In this document: one piece after another, positions 46,013-54,119 of the stretch
How the letters are laid out: each line of letters opens with the position of its first letter
Position numbering within the stretch: position 1 is the first letter of the stretch
DNA from: Octadecabacter algicola
Lineage (GTDB): Bacteria; Pseudomonadota; Alphaproteobacteria; Rhodobacterales; Rhodobacteraceae
NCBI RefSeq assembly: GCF_021532625.1
Contig: NZ_JAKGAR010000003.1
Span: 682,001-746,000 of the forward strand
Direction of reading: 5' to 3'
DNA length: 64,000 nucleotides
Program-made: the position numbers and the translations under genes
The notes under the pieces: model-generated
Seen by the model: the letters and a program-made list of their open reading frames with translations, nothing else
What the model was told of the DNA's origin: nothing
Database searches by the model: none

Positions 46013-48451
46013 ATGGCTGATCTTCCTAACAAAGCCCGAGTTGTCATTATTGGTGGCGGTGTCATCGGCTGTTCTGTGGCGTATCACCTCAGCAAGCAAG
46101 GCTGGAAAGATATCGTTCTGCTCGAACGTAAACAGCTGACGTCAGGCACCACTTGGCATGCGGCTGGGCTGATTGCCCAATTGCGCGCAACCCAGAACAT
46201 GACAAAGCTCGCCAAGTATTCTCAGGAACTTTATGGTGGTTTAGAGACTGAAACAGGTGTTGCGACAGGGTTCAAACGTTGTGGGTCTATCACGGTCGCG
46301 CTGACAGAAGAACGCAAAGAAGAGATCTACCGCCAAGCCGCAATGGCGCGCGCGTTTGGAGTGGATGTGGAAGAAATTTCACCGGGTGAGGTGAAAGCGA
46401 AATACGAGCATCTGAATATTGATGGCGTTGTCGGTGGTGTCTACCTGCCGCTCGACGGGCAGGGCGACCCCGCTAACATCGCGCTGGCCCTAGCCAAGGG
46501 TGCCCGCCAAGGCGGTGCCATCGTCAAAGAACGTGTGAAAGCCACAGGCGTCGTGCGCGATGGGCGACGCATTACGGGCGTTCATTGGGAAGACTCCGAC
46601 GGGCAGGGCACGATCGAATGTGACCACGTCGTGAACTGTGCGGGCATGTGGGGCCGCGAGGTTGGTCAGATGCTCGGTACCAATGTGCCGCTGCAAGCCT
46701 GCGAACATTTCTACATCGTTACAGAGGCTATTCAGGGCCTAAAACAGCTGCCCGTGCTGCGCGTTCCGGATGAATGTGCCTATTACAAAGAAGACGCCGG
46801 AAAAATGCTTTTGGGTGCATTCGAACCTATTTCCAAACCTTGGGGGCCAATTCCAGACGATTTCGAGTTCGACCAGTTACCCGAAGACTTCGACCACTTT
46901 GAGCCGATCCTAGAGAATGCGGTTGAGCGGATGCCGATGCTCGCTGAAGCAGGCATTCACACGTTCTTCAATGGCCCGGAATCCTTTACGCCTGATGACG
47001 CCTACCACCTTGGACTAGCGCCTGAGATGGACAATGTCTGGGTTGCGGCTGGTTTCAATTCTGTCGGTATTCAGTCCGCTGGTGGCGCTGGTATGGCGTT
47101 GGCGCAGTGGATGGATGCAGGTGAAAAACCATTCGATCTTGGCGACGTCGATATCAGCCGCATGCAGCCGTTTCAGGGCAACAAAACCTATCTGATGGAA
47201 CGGTCCAAGGAAACGTTGGGCCTCCTTTATGCTGATCATTTCCCCTACCGCCAAAAGGCGACGGCACGTGGCATTCGCCGTACGCCGTTCCACCAGCAGC
47301 TTTTGCGGAACGGTGCTGTTATGGGCGAGTTGGCTGGTTGGGAACGCGCCAACTGGTTCGCGCGGGACGGGCAGTCGCCCGAATACAAATATTCATGGCA
47401 GCGACAAAACTTTTTCGACAATGTCGCGGCAGAACATATGGCCGTGCGCGAGAACGTTGGCATGTATGATATGTCGTCTTTCGGCAAGATTAGGGTCGAA
47501 GGACCCGACGCCGAAGCCTATTTGAACTACGTTGGCGGCGGCGACTATTCCTGCCCGATCGGTAAAATCGTCTATACGCAATTTCTAAACACGCGCGGCG
47601 GGATCGAAGCTGATGTCACTGTGACGCGCTTATCGGAAACTGCCTATTTGGTCGTGACCCCTGCAGCGACACGACTGGCCGATCAAACATGGATGGAACG
47701 CCACAAGGGTACCTTCAACGTGGTCATAACTGATGTGACCGCAGGCGAAGGCGTGTTGGCGGTGATGGGTCCGAACAGCCGCAAACTGCTGCAAGCGGTG
47801 TCGCCGAACGATTTCAGCAACGACGTGAATCCATTTGGTACCGCGCAAGAGATTGAAATTGGCATGGGGCTCGCGCGGGTCCACCGCGTCACTTATGTTG
47901 GTGAACTCGGCTGGGAAATCTATGTCAGCGCCGATCAAGCGGCTCATGTCTTTGAAACTCTGCACGAGGCGGGACAAGATCATGACCTCACGCTCTGCGG
48001 GATGCACATGATGGACACCTGTCGCATCGAAAAAGGGTTCCGTCACTTTGGCCATGACATCACTTGCGAAGACCACGTGATGGAGGCCGGCCTCGGCTTT
48101 GCTGTCAAAAAGGATAAACCTGATTTCATCGGGCGTGAGGCCGTGCTGCAAAAGCAGGAACAGGGTCTAAACATGCGGATGGTGCAGTTCAAACTCACCG
48201 ATCCCGAGCCGTTGTTGTACCACAACGAACCGATCCTGAGGGATGGCGAGATTGTTGGCTACCTGTCTTCTGGCGGGTATGGGCACAGCTTGGGCGGAGC
48301 TATTGGCCTTGGTTATGTCCCTTGTGAGGGCGAAAAAGCGGCGGACGTACTGGCATCGACCTACGAGATCGACGTTATGGGCACCAAAGTGCGTGCGGAA
48401 GCGTCTTTGCGCCCGATGTATGATCCCAGATCAGAACGTGTAAAGGTCTAG
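46013..48451 (+). CDS. FAD-dependent oxidoreductase with GcvT domain (DMGDH/SARDH-like), copy 2
   Basis: An 812-residue paralogue of the preceding dehydrogenase with the same layout. It has VVIIGGGVIGCSVAYHLSKQG, the covalent-flavin histidine in TSGTTWHAAGL (His49), GAMGE-like GELAGWERANWFA at the domain junction, and a C-terminal GcvT domain with MHMMDTCRIEKGFRHFGHDIT. The two copies differ in the substrate-binding middle section, so they probably act on successive substrates such as dimethylglycine and sarcosine. RBS AGAGGA, 12 nt after the methyltransferase. Confidence 0.88.
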   Translation: MADLPNKARVVIIGGGVIGCSVAYHLSKQGWKDIVLLERKQLTSGTTWHAAGLIAQLRATQNMTKLAKYSQELYGGLETETGVATGFKRCGSITVALTEERKEEIYRQAAMARAFGVDVEEISPGEVKAKYEHLNIDGVVGGVYLPLDGQGDPANIALALAKGARQGGAIVKERVKATGVVRDGRRITGVHWEDSDGQGTIECDHVVNCAGMWGREVGQMLGTNVPLQACEHFYIVTEAIQGLKQLPVLRVPDECAYYKEDAGKMLLGAFEPISKPWGPIPDDFEFDQLPEDFDHFEPILENAVERMPMLAEAGIHTFFNGPESFTPDDAYHLGLAPEMDNVWVAAGFNSVGIQSAGGAGMALAQWMDAGEKPFDLGDVDISRMQPFQGNKTYLMERSKETLGLLYADHFPYRQKATARGIRRTPFHQQLLRNGAVMGELAGWERANWFARDGQSPEYKYSWQRQNFFDNVAAEHMAVRENVGMYDMSSFGKIRVEGPDAEAYLNYVGGGDYSCPIGKIVYTQFLNTRGGIEADVTVTRLSETAYLVVTPAATRLADQTWMERHKGTFNVVITDVTAGEGVLAVMGPNSRKLLQAVSPNDFSNDVNPFGTAQEIEIGMGLARVHRVTYVGELGWEIYVSADQAAHVFETLHEAGQDHDLTLCGMHMMDTCRIEKGFRHFGHDITCEDHVMEAGLGFAVKKDKPDFIGREAVLQKQEQGLNMRMVQFKLTDPEPLLYHNEPILRDGEIVGYLSSGGYGHSLGGAIGLGYVPCEGEKAADVLASTYEIDVMGTKVRAEASLRPMYDPRSERVKV

Positions 48452-48454
48452 GTT

Positions 48455-48670
48455 ATGGCGAGAGTAGACATTGTTAAATGGATCGCGACGGTGATCCAGT
48501 TGATCGGCTATGCGCTGACGGGGCTGAACATTGTGCCATGGAATATCCTGGCCTTTGTGGTTGGGATCATCCTTTGGTTTTTGGTCGGTGTGATGTGGAA
48601 AGATCGCGCGATCATGGTCGTTCACGTTGGCGCACTTATAGCGATCGTGGGTGGTTATCTCAATTCGTGA
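48455..48670 (+). CDS. DUF6552 family small membrane protein
   Basis: A 71-residue protein with two to three hydrophobic segments (IATVIQLIGYALTGLNIV, WNILAFVVGIILWFLVGVMW, VVHVGALIAIVGGY). It matches the small Rhodobacteraceae proteins named DUF6552, of unknown function. It begins three bases after the second dehydrogenase and has AAAGG before its ATG, so it is probably part of the same operon, perhaps as a membrane anchor or respiratory partner; that is inference. Confidence 0.72.
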   Translation: MARVDIVKWIATVIQLIGYALTGLNIVPWNILAFVVGIILWFLVGVMWKDRAIMVVHVGALIAIVGGYLNS

Positions 48671-48748
48671 CGGGGCCATCACAAAATAGCATTGCGACAG
48701 GCGCGGCTTTGGCTTGACCACAAGCACGTTAATCGTGCTGATGTACCT

Positions 48749-49642
48749 ATGGCGAATACCTCTCCCCCTAACGAAGATACCTTGCGCGGCTTTGGCTTTG
48801 CGTTCTCGGCATATTTCCTATGGGGGTTCCTACCGCTTTACCTCAAATACGTAGACCATATTCCTGCTGTCCAAGTCGTCGCCCACCGCGTGCTTTGGTC
48901 TGTCCCGATTGTCGGTGTGGTGTTGATCCTGCTGGGCCGCACCAAGGACGTGCGCCGTATCCTGCGCGACCCGAAATCACTGGCGATGGGGGCAATCACC
49001 GCAGCATTGGTTTCCGTCAATTGGGGAACCTATGTTTGGGCGATTGCGGCAGAACGAACATTGGATGGAGCGCTAGGATATTACATGAATCCGATCTTCA
49101 GCATTTTCCTCGCCTCGGTTTTGTTGGGTGAGAGATTGAATCGTCTACAATGGGGCGCTGTTGCCTTGGCGACGGGCGCGGTTGTGGTTTTGACCATAGC
49201 AAATGGGTCTCTGCCATGGCCGGCTTTGGTCCTGATGTTGTCATGGGGGTTCTACGCCTACTTTAAACGTTCCCTTCCCATCGGACCAAATCAGGGGTTC
49301 CTCTTAGAAGTGTTAATTCTTACGCCCTTCGCGCTGGGCTACGTCATCTGGCTGGGGATCACAGGCGAAGGGACCTTCACGCCTATGTCCGCTGATACAT
49401 GGCTTCTCATGGGGTGTGGCGTGGTCACGGCAGTGCCGTTGATGCTGTACGCTAATGGGGCAAAGGGACTACGCCTCGCGACGATTGGCATCATGCAATA
49501 TATCGCGCCAACGATGATTATGTTGGTCGCAGTGTTTGTGTTTGATGAACCATTTGGATCAGCCCGTGCAATTGCGTTCCCGATGATCTGGGCCGCGCTG
49601 GCGCTTTATACGTTTGCTATGTTTCGGGGGCGCAAGACGTGA
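48749..49642 (+). CDS. rarD: EamA family transporter RarD
   Basis: A 297-residue ten-helix DMT transporter of the RarD subgroup: GFAFSAYFLWGFLPLYLKYVDHIP and VVAHRVLWSVPIV at the start, then TYVWAIAAERTLDGALGYYMNP. RarD was named from a chloramphenicol-sensitivity context, and its natural substrate is unknown. I start at ATG 48749, since the longer reading from 48692 adds a non-membrane region. Its stop overlaps the next start (GTGA). Confidence 0.9.
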   Translation: MANTSPPNEDTLRGFGFAFSAYFLWGFLPLYLKYVDHIPAVQVVAHRVLWSVPIVGVVLILLGRTKDVRRILRDPKSLAMGAITAALVSVNWGTYVWAIAAERTLDGALGYYMNPIFSIFLASVLLGERLNRLQWGAVALATGAVVVLTIANGSLPWPALVLMLSWGFYAYFKRSLPIGPNQGFLLEVLILTPFALGYVIWLGITGEGTFTPMSADTWLLMGCGVVTAVPLMLYANGAKGLRLATIGIMQYIAPTMIMLVAVFVFDEPFGSARAIAFPMIWAALALYTFAMFRGRKT

Positions 49643-50286
49643 GCAGTGATTACAACCCACCCAATGATCCGCTTGATGTCATTCACTCGGATCATGAAAT
49701 TTTGATCGTGAACAAACCCGCGGGGCTTTTGTCGGTGCCGGGCAAGGGCCCCCACCTTGCCGACTGTCTGATCGCGCGGGTGCAGGATGCGTTTCCACAG
49801 GCATTGTTGATCCACCGTTTGGATCGCGACACCAGCGGAGTAATGGTTTTTGCGCTGACGCCCCATGCGCAGCGCCACATTGGGCTGCAATTTGAAAAAC
49901 GCTATACCAAGAAGACTTATGTAGCCCGCGTTTGGGGCACGTTAGAGCCGAAAACAGGCACGGTAGATTTGCCGCTCATCGTAGATTGGGAAAACCGACC
50001 GCTTCAAAAGGTTTGCCATGAAACAGGAAAATCTGCCCAGACAGATTGGCGCGTTATGCGCAGTGACAGTGTCGAAAGTCGTGTGCGTTTGATGCCCAAG
50101 ACAGGGCGCAGTCACCAGCTGCGGGTACATATGCTCAGCCTTGGTCACCCGATCTTGGGGGACCCGTTCTATGCTACCGGTGAGGCGCTTAATTATCCTC
50201 GTCTGATGCTACACTCCGAAGAGCTACGTCTGCGCCACCCAGATGGTGGCGAAGGCGTTCGTTATCGTGCAAAGGTGCCGTTTTAG
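49639..50286 (+). CDS. RluA family pseudouridine synthase
   Basis: A 215-residue rRNA/tRNA pseudouridine synthase. The catalytic Asp is in HRLDRDTSGVMVFALT, followed by KRYTKKTYVARVWG and the C-terminal GRSHQLRVHMLSLGHPILGD. It lacks the S4 domain, so it belongs to the compact RluA/TruC side of the family. The start is GTG inside the rarD stop codon. Its stop shares four bases with convergent rpiB (TTAG). Confidence 0.93.
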   Translation: MSSDYNPPNDPLDVIHSDHEILIVNKPAGLLSVPGKGPHLADCLIARVQDAFPQALLIHRLDRDTSGVMVFALTPHAQRHIGLQFEKRYTKKTYVARVWGTLEPKTGTVDLPLIVDWENRPLQKVCHETGKSAQTDWRVMRSDSVESRVRLMPKTGRSHQLRVHMLSLGHPILGDPFYATGEALNYPRLMLHSEELRLRHPDGGEGVRYRAKVPF

Positions 50287-50726
50287 GGTTCGATCATATC
50301 CACACGCGTTGCGTGACGGCCACCTTCGAACTCGGCGCCCAAGAACGCATCAACGATATCAAGTGCCAGACCTTCGCCCACAACGCGTGCCCCAAGTGAC
50401 AGCATATTCGCGTTGTTGTGTTCGCGGGTCATACGCGCCGAGAACGTATCCAAGCACACGCCGCAACGGATACCTTTGACTTTGTTGGCGGCCATCATGA
50501 TTCCTTGGCCTGTGCCACAAACGATGATGCCGAGATCACAATCACCAGACGCCACACGTTCAGCCGCAGCCGCGCCATGGAGCGGATAGTGCGTGCTTTC
50601 GGTGGTTGTCGGGCCGATGTCTTCAACCTCATAGCCCTGATCAGCGATGTGTTTGGCGATTGCCTGGCGCAGGTCGATTGCGGCGTGATCGCTCGACAGG
50701 ACGATGCGTTTGGATGTGTTGGTCAT
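50283..50726 (-). CDS. rpiB: ribose 5-phosphate isomerase B
   Basis: A 147-residue RpiB/LacAB-fold isomerase interconverting ribose 5-phosphate and ribulose 5-phosphate. It has SSDHAAIDLR at the start, the Cys in LGIIVCGTGQGIMMAANK (catalytic Cys near residue 70), and SARMTREHNNANMLSLGARVVG. Length is normal. RBS AAGAGA. It is the only pentose-phosphate gene in the window. Confidence 0.95.
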   Translation of the reverse strand: MTNTSKRIVLSSDHAAIDLRQAIAKHIADQGYEVEDIGPTTTESTHYPLHGAAAAERVASGDCDLGIIVCGTGQGIMMAANKVKGIRCGVCLDTFSARMTREHNNANMLSLGARVVGEGLALDIVDAFLGAEFEGGRHATRVDMIEP

Positions 50727-50756
50727 GTCAGTCTCTTTCGTCGGTAAGTCGTGTGG

Positions 50757-51764
50757 TTATAGGCCCGCCAATCGGCGGTCGGTCAGGTTAAGACGCGCGG
50801 CGACAATCGGTTGCGTGTCAGCCCGTAGCTCCGGTTCTTTGCTAAGAAGAAATTCGAGTTCGTCCAATCGGTTCATTGCCACCAATTCCGCTATATCCTC
50901 GCGGGGAAGGTGGGTTACGGGTTGGATTAATTCGACGCGTGTGTCTGCGATCAGAGCGCGCGTGGCATCGCTGTCCAATCCCGTTTCGACAAAGGCGTAA
51001 ATCCCCATTCCTTTAGCAGGCAATGCGAACGGGCTGAGCCGAACACCTGTCACGGCATCATTTGCCATCAAGTCGGCAGTGATGTCCGCGCCTTCTTTGG
51101 CAATGCGGTTACCGGTGCCTTCACCATCGGACCAATTGAACACGCCACGCGTGATGCCGTTGTAAAGGCGTTTGCCTGTGGCCATCCAAATGCGCGTTGG
51201 CAGGGATTTGCGTTTTAGAATTCTGCGTTCGGACGCCGTCAAAAGACCCTTTGCGTAGCGCCCTTTTTGTTTGACCAAATGGCGCAGGTCTTCGTAGGCC
51301 ATTGTGCGATACAGCCACCCTTTGCGGCGATGTACCGAGGCCAACTGAAAGTCGATTACGGCGGCTGAACCATCCGGCGCCATCAACCAGTTTTGCGGTT
51401 TGGCGAGGTCATTGTGTGTGACATTACGACGGCGCATTTCACGCAAGATACGTTTGGCGTCTTTGTAATAGGCGGAATCATCCGGCTTCGCGAGGTTCAG
51501 CGGAATGCCGTCAGACCAGCTCCTCAGGATGCCTTCGTCGTCTACGCGGATCAGATCGGGGGTGCCCGTGATGCCTGTGACAACACGCAGGGACCGAACT
51601 TCTTTACGGGCAAGAAACCCGGCGATCGGTTTTGCCCAAAACGGCACACCATCCAACTTGCGCAGCACGAGCTTCGTCTCGGGCGCACCTTCAAGATGAC
51701 CAGATACGGTTTCGGAAAACTCGTCACGTTTGTGGGTCGTGGTGGGGACAAATTTGGCGCGCAT
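50757..51764 (-). CDS. protein-kinase-like protein with C-terminal acyl-CoA-synthetase-like domain
   Basis: A 335-residue protein. The N-terminal part has a compact kinase-type catalytic loop, NVTHNDLAKPQNWLM (H117, D119, N125), and a DFG-like site, AAVIDFQLA (D138), as in RIO, Bud32 and Kdo kinases; the Gly-rich loop is unclear. The C-terminal part (about 240-335) follows the pattern of the AMP-binding-enzyme C-terminal domain: GMGIYAFVET, then LIADTRVELIQPVTHLPREDIAELV with the HLPR turn. The combination is unusual, and I cannot assign a substrate. It lies between rpiB and the aldehyde dehydrogenase terminator. Confidence 0.55.
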   Translation of the reverse strand: MRAKFVPTTTHKRDEFSETVSGHLEGAPETKLVLRKLDGVPFWAKPIAGFLARKEVRSLRVVTGITGTPDLIRVDDEGILRSWSDGIPLNLAKPDDSAYYKDAKRILREMRRRNVTHNDLAKPQNWLMAPDGSAAVIDFQLASVHRRKGWLYRTMAYEDLRHLVKQKGRYAKGLLTASERRILKRKSLPTRIWMATGKRLYNGITRGVFNWSDGEGTGNRIAKEGADITADLMANDAVTGVRLSPFALPAKGMGIYAFVETGLDSDATRALIADTRVELIQPVTHLPREDIAELVAMNRLDELEFLLSKEPELRADTQPIVAARLNLTDRRLAGL

Positions 51765-51801
51765 GTTGGGTTGTTAGCGCCGATTGCCCACCAAGAAAAG
51801 G

Positions 51802-51830
51802 AAAAGGCGGCGAGAGGACCCGCCGCCTTT
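51802..51830 (-). terminator. rho-independent terminator after the aldehyde dehydrogenase gene
   Basis: A perfect 10-bp stem (aaaggcggcg / cgccgccttt, loop eight bases). Read on the minus strand it ends in TTTTC. It separates the aldehyde dehydrogenase gene from the kinase-like gene. Confidence 0.85.
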
Positions 51831-51844
51831 AACAAATCTGTGTT

Positions 51845-53269
51845 CTAAGACGTCCAACCGCTGACGGCTTTAACTTCGAGGAACTCTTCCAATCCGTATA
51901 GCCCACCTTCGCGGCCATTGCCGGACTGTTTGTAGCCACCAAATGGCGATCCTTGTGCGAATCCTTGGCCGTTGGTTTCCACCATGCCAGAACGCAAGCG
52001 ACGGGCTGCGTAGTGGCGTTTTTCGTCGTCAGGTGTCTGGATGTAGTTAGTGAGGCCGTAGGGAGTGTCGTTAGCGATAGCAATGGCTTCGTCGATCGTG
52101 TCGAACTTCATGATGGCCAGCACGGGGCCAAAGACTTCTTCTTGGGCGATGGTCATATCGTTTGTGACATCTGCGATTACGGTTGGTTTGACGTAGAAGC
52201 CACGGTTCAGCCCGTCTGGGCGACCAAGGCCACCAGCTGTCAGGCGGCCTTCGCCAACACCGATCTCAATCAAGCCTTGGATCTTATCGAACTGCGCCTC
52301 AGAGACGACTGGACCAATATGCTGGCCTTCTTCGGATGCTGGCCCAACTTTTGTTTCGTTCGCAACGCGTGTCGCGATTTCAACGGCTTCGTCATAGAAA
52401 GACGATTCGACCAACATACGGGTTGGCGCGTTGCAGGATTGGCCTGAGTTACGGAAACAACGAGATGCACCGTATTCGACGCCCTTTGCACCTGCATCTT
52501 CAAAGATGATGTTCGCACCTTTACCGCCGAGCTCAAGGCTTACGCGTTTCAAGGAGTCTGCCGCCGATTTCGAAATCAGCTTACCTGCGCGGGACGAGCC
52601 CGTGAAGCTAACCATATCGACATCTGGGTGCGCGGACAGTTGAGAACCAACACCGACGCCATCACCATTGATCATGTTGAAAACGCCAGCAGGGAAGCCT
52701 GCTTCGTCCATATATTCAGCGAACAGAACGCTAGACAGCGGTGAGATTTCGGATGGTTTCAAAACCGTTGTACAACCAACTGCGATTGCAGGAACGGCTT
52801 TCAGGACGACCTGATTCATCGGCCAGTTCCACGGCGTGATAAGTGCGCAAACGCCAATTGGTTCCAACAGGGTCTTTTCAGTCGCAGTGAAGTCGCGTTC
52901 AAAGGACATCGTTTCAAAGGCCTTGAGGAAACCTTCGAGGTGCCAAGAGCCAGCGCCGACTTGATTAATCCGCGACATAGAGATCGGCGCACCCATTTCC
53001 ATGGACATGGCTTGGGCCATTTCTTCGGCGCGATCATTGTAAACTTCTAGCAGACGCTTGAACAGCGCCATTTTTTCGGACCTGTCGACAAACGCCCATT
53101 CGGGAAAGGCCGCTTTGGCAGCTGCAACTGCGGCATCCGTGTCTGCCTGATCTCCAAGAGAGATGATGGCGCAGGCTTCTTCGGTAGACGGGTCGACTAC
53201 TGAAAAGTCGTTTGCTTTGGCAGGGGAAACCCACTGTCCATTGATGTAGAAATCTCTTTTCTCGATCAT
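51845..53269 (-). CDS. aldehyde dehydrogenase family protein
   Basis: A 474-residue NAD(P)-dependent aldehyde dehydrogenase. The active-site Cys is C279 in FRNSGQSCNAP, the general base E246 in SLELGGKGAN, and the transition-state Asn N148 in ITPWNWPMNQ. Length is full. It resembles the broad ALDH class that oxidises betaine or short aldehydes, but a specific substrate is not readable. I start at ATG 53269 (GGAGG seven bases upstream); the 53290 reading adds MPIGGSI without reason. It is divergent from the peroxiredoxin gene, with a 21-bp dyad between them. Confidence 0.92.
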   Translation of the reverse strand: MIEKRDFYINGQWVSPAKANDFSVVDPSTEEACAIISLGDQADTDAAVAAAKAAFPEWAFVDRSEKMALFKRLLEVYNDRAEEMAQAMSMEMGAPISMSRINQVGAGSWHLEGFLKAFETMSFERDFTATEKTLLEPIGVCALITPWNWPMNQVVLKAVPAIAVGCTTVLKPSEISPLSSVLFAEYMDEAGFPAGVFNMINGDGVGVGSQLSAHPDVDMVSFTGSSRAGKLISKSAADSLKRVSLELGGKGANIIFEDAGAKGVEYGASRCFRNSGQSCNAPTRMLVESSFYDEAVEIATRVANETKVGPASEEGQHIGPVVSEAQFDKIQGLIEIGVGEGRLTAGGLGRPDGLNRGFYVKPTVIADVTNDMTIAQEEVFGPVLAIMKFDTIDEAIAIANDTPYGLTNYIQTPDDEKRHYAARRLRSGMVETNGQGFAQGSPFGGYKQSGNGREGGLYGLEEFLEVKAVSGWTS

Positions 53270-53323
53270 GATTGATCCTCCGATTGGCACTTATGGTCGC
53301 AGGGTGTGTTTGCGGTGCTGGCA

Positions 53324-53344
53324 GTGCTAGAACTGTTCTAACAC
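53324..53344. promoter_or_regulatory. 21-bp dyad symmetry between the aldehyde dehydrogenase and peroxiredoxin genes
   Basis: The ten-base arms GTGCTAGAAC and GTTCTAACAC surround a central T and pair at nine of ten positions. The inner core TAGAAC / GTTCTA is perfect. The dyad lies 54 nt from the aldehyde dehydrogenase start and 44 nt from the peroxiredoxin start, so one dimeric regulator could control both directions. Confidence 0.6.
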
Positions 53345-53388
53345 GAGTCATATATGATCAATGAACGTAAACAAGAAGGAGCACCGAC

Positions 53389-54042
53389 ATGGGCTTGCGC
53401 ATCAACGACACGATTCCGAACCTGACTGTTGAAACTGATGAGGGTACATTTGCCCTTCACGACTGGATTGGCGACAGCTGGGCCATCCTGTTCAGCCACC
53501 CGAAAGATTTTACGCCCGTTTGCACAACTGAATTCGGCGCTGTGGCTCAGCTGGCCGATGAGTGGGAAAAGCGTGGTACTAAGGTGCTAGGTATTTCCAT
53601 CGACGGTGTCGAAGAGCACAAAAAATGGAAAAAAGACATTGAGTCCACAAGCGGCGCCAAAGCTGGGTTCCCGATTGTTGCTGACGAAGGTCTTGAACTT
53701 GCCAAGGCATTCGACATGTTGCCAGCCGAAGCTTACATGCCAGACGGTCGTACGCCTGCGGATTCCGCAACTGTGCGTGTTGTCTTTATCGTTGGCCCAG
53801 ACAAGCAGTTGAAGCTGTCCATGACCTACCCGATGAATGTTGGCCGCAATTTTGCAGAAGTGCTGCGTGCATTGGACGGTCTGCAGACCGCCGCACGAGA
53901 AAACGTTGCGACTCCGGCGAACTGGACTGTTGGCCAAGACGTTGTTGTTCCGATGGGCGTGTCTGATGAAGATGCGATTGCCAAGTATGGTTCGATCGAC
54001 ACGAAGCTACCGTATCTGCGGATGGCTAAACTACCCGAGTAA
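53389..54042 (+). CDS. 1-Cys peroxiredoxin (Prx6 type)
   Basis: A 217-residue peroxiredoxin that reduces hydroperoxides. The catalytic Cys45 is in FTPVCTTEFG; no other cysteine occurs in the protein, so it is a one-Cys enzyme needing an external reductant. The C-terminal extension (NWTVGQDVVVPMGVSDEDA) is typical of the Prx6 class. The RBS is AGGAGC. It faces the aldehyde dehydrogenase gene and is followed by a strong terminator. Confidence 0.92.
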   Translation: MGLRINDTIPNLTVETDEGTFALHDWIGDSWAILFSHPKDFTPVCTTEFGAVAQLADEWEKRGTKVLGISIDGVEEHKKWKKDIESTSGAKAGFPIVADEGLELAKAFDMLPAEAYMPDGRTPADSATVRVVFIVGPDKQLKLSMTYPMNVGRNFAEVLRALDGLQTAARENVATPANWTVGQDVVVPMGVSDEDAIAKYGSIDTKLPYLRMAKLPE

Positions 54043-54071
54043 CGGCAGCGTCGCTATTTGCTTTGCAAATG

Positions 54072-54119
54072 CGCCCCGCCCACGGTCCCTTTGGGATTGG
54101 TGGACGGGGCGTTTTTTTT
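54072..54119 (+). terminator. terminator after the peroxiredoxin gene, overlapping the aqpZ stop
   Basis: A GC-rich hairpin (cgccccg outer arm paired with cggggcg, extended past one mismatch) is followed by about eight T. The T run contains the stop codon of the convergent aquaporin gene. Confidence 0.85.

Noticed and set aside
42675-48451. Glycine or SAM riboswitch for the GcvT/methyltransferase genes
   Set aside because: The genes are separated by 2-12 bases or overlap, leaving no leader; I saw no riboswitch-like structure upstream of the LysE or GFA genes either.
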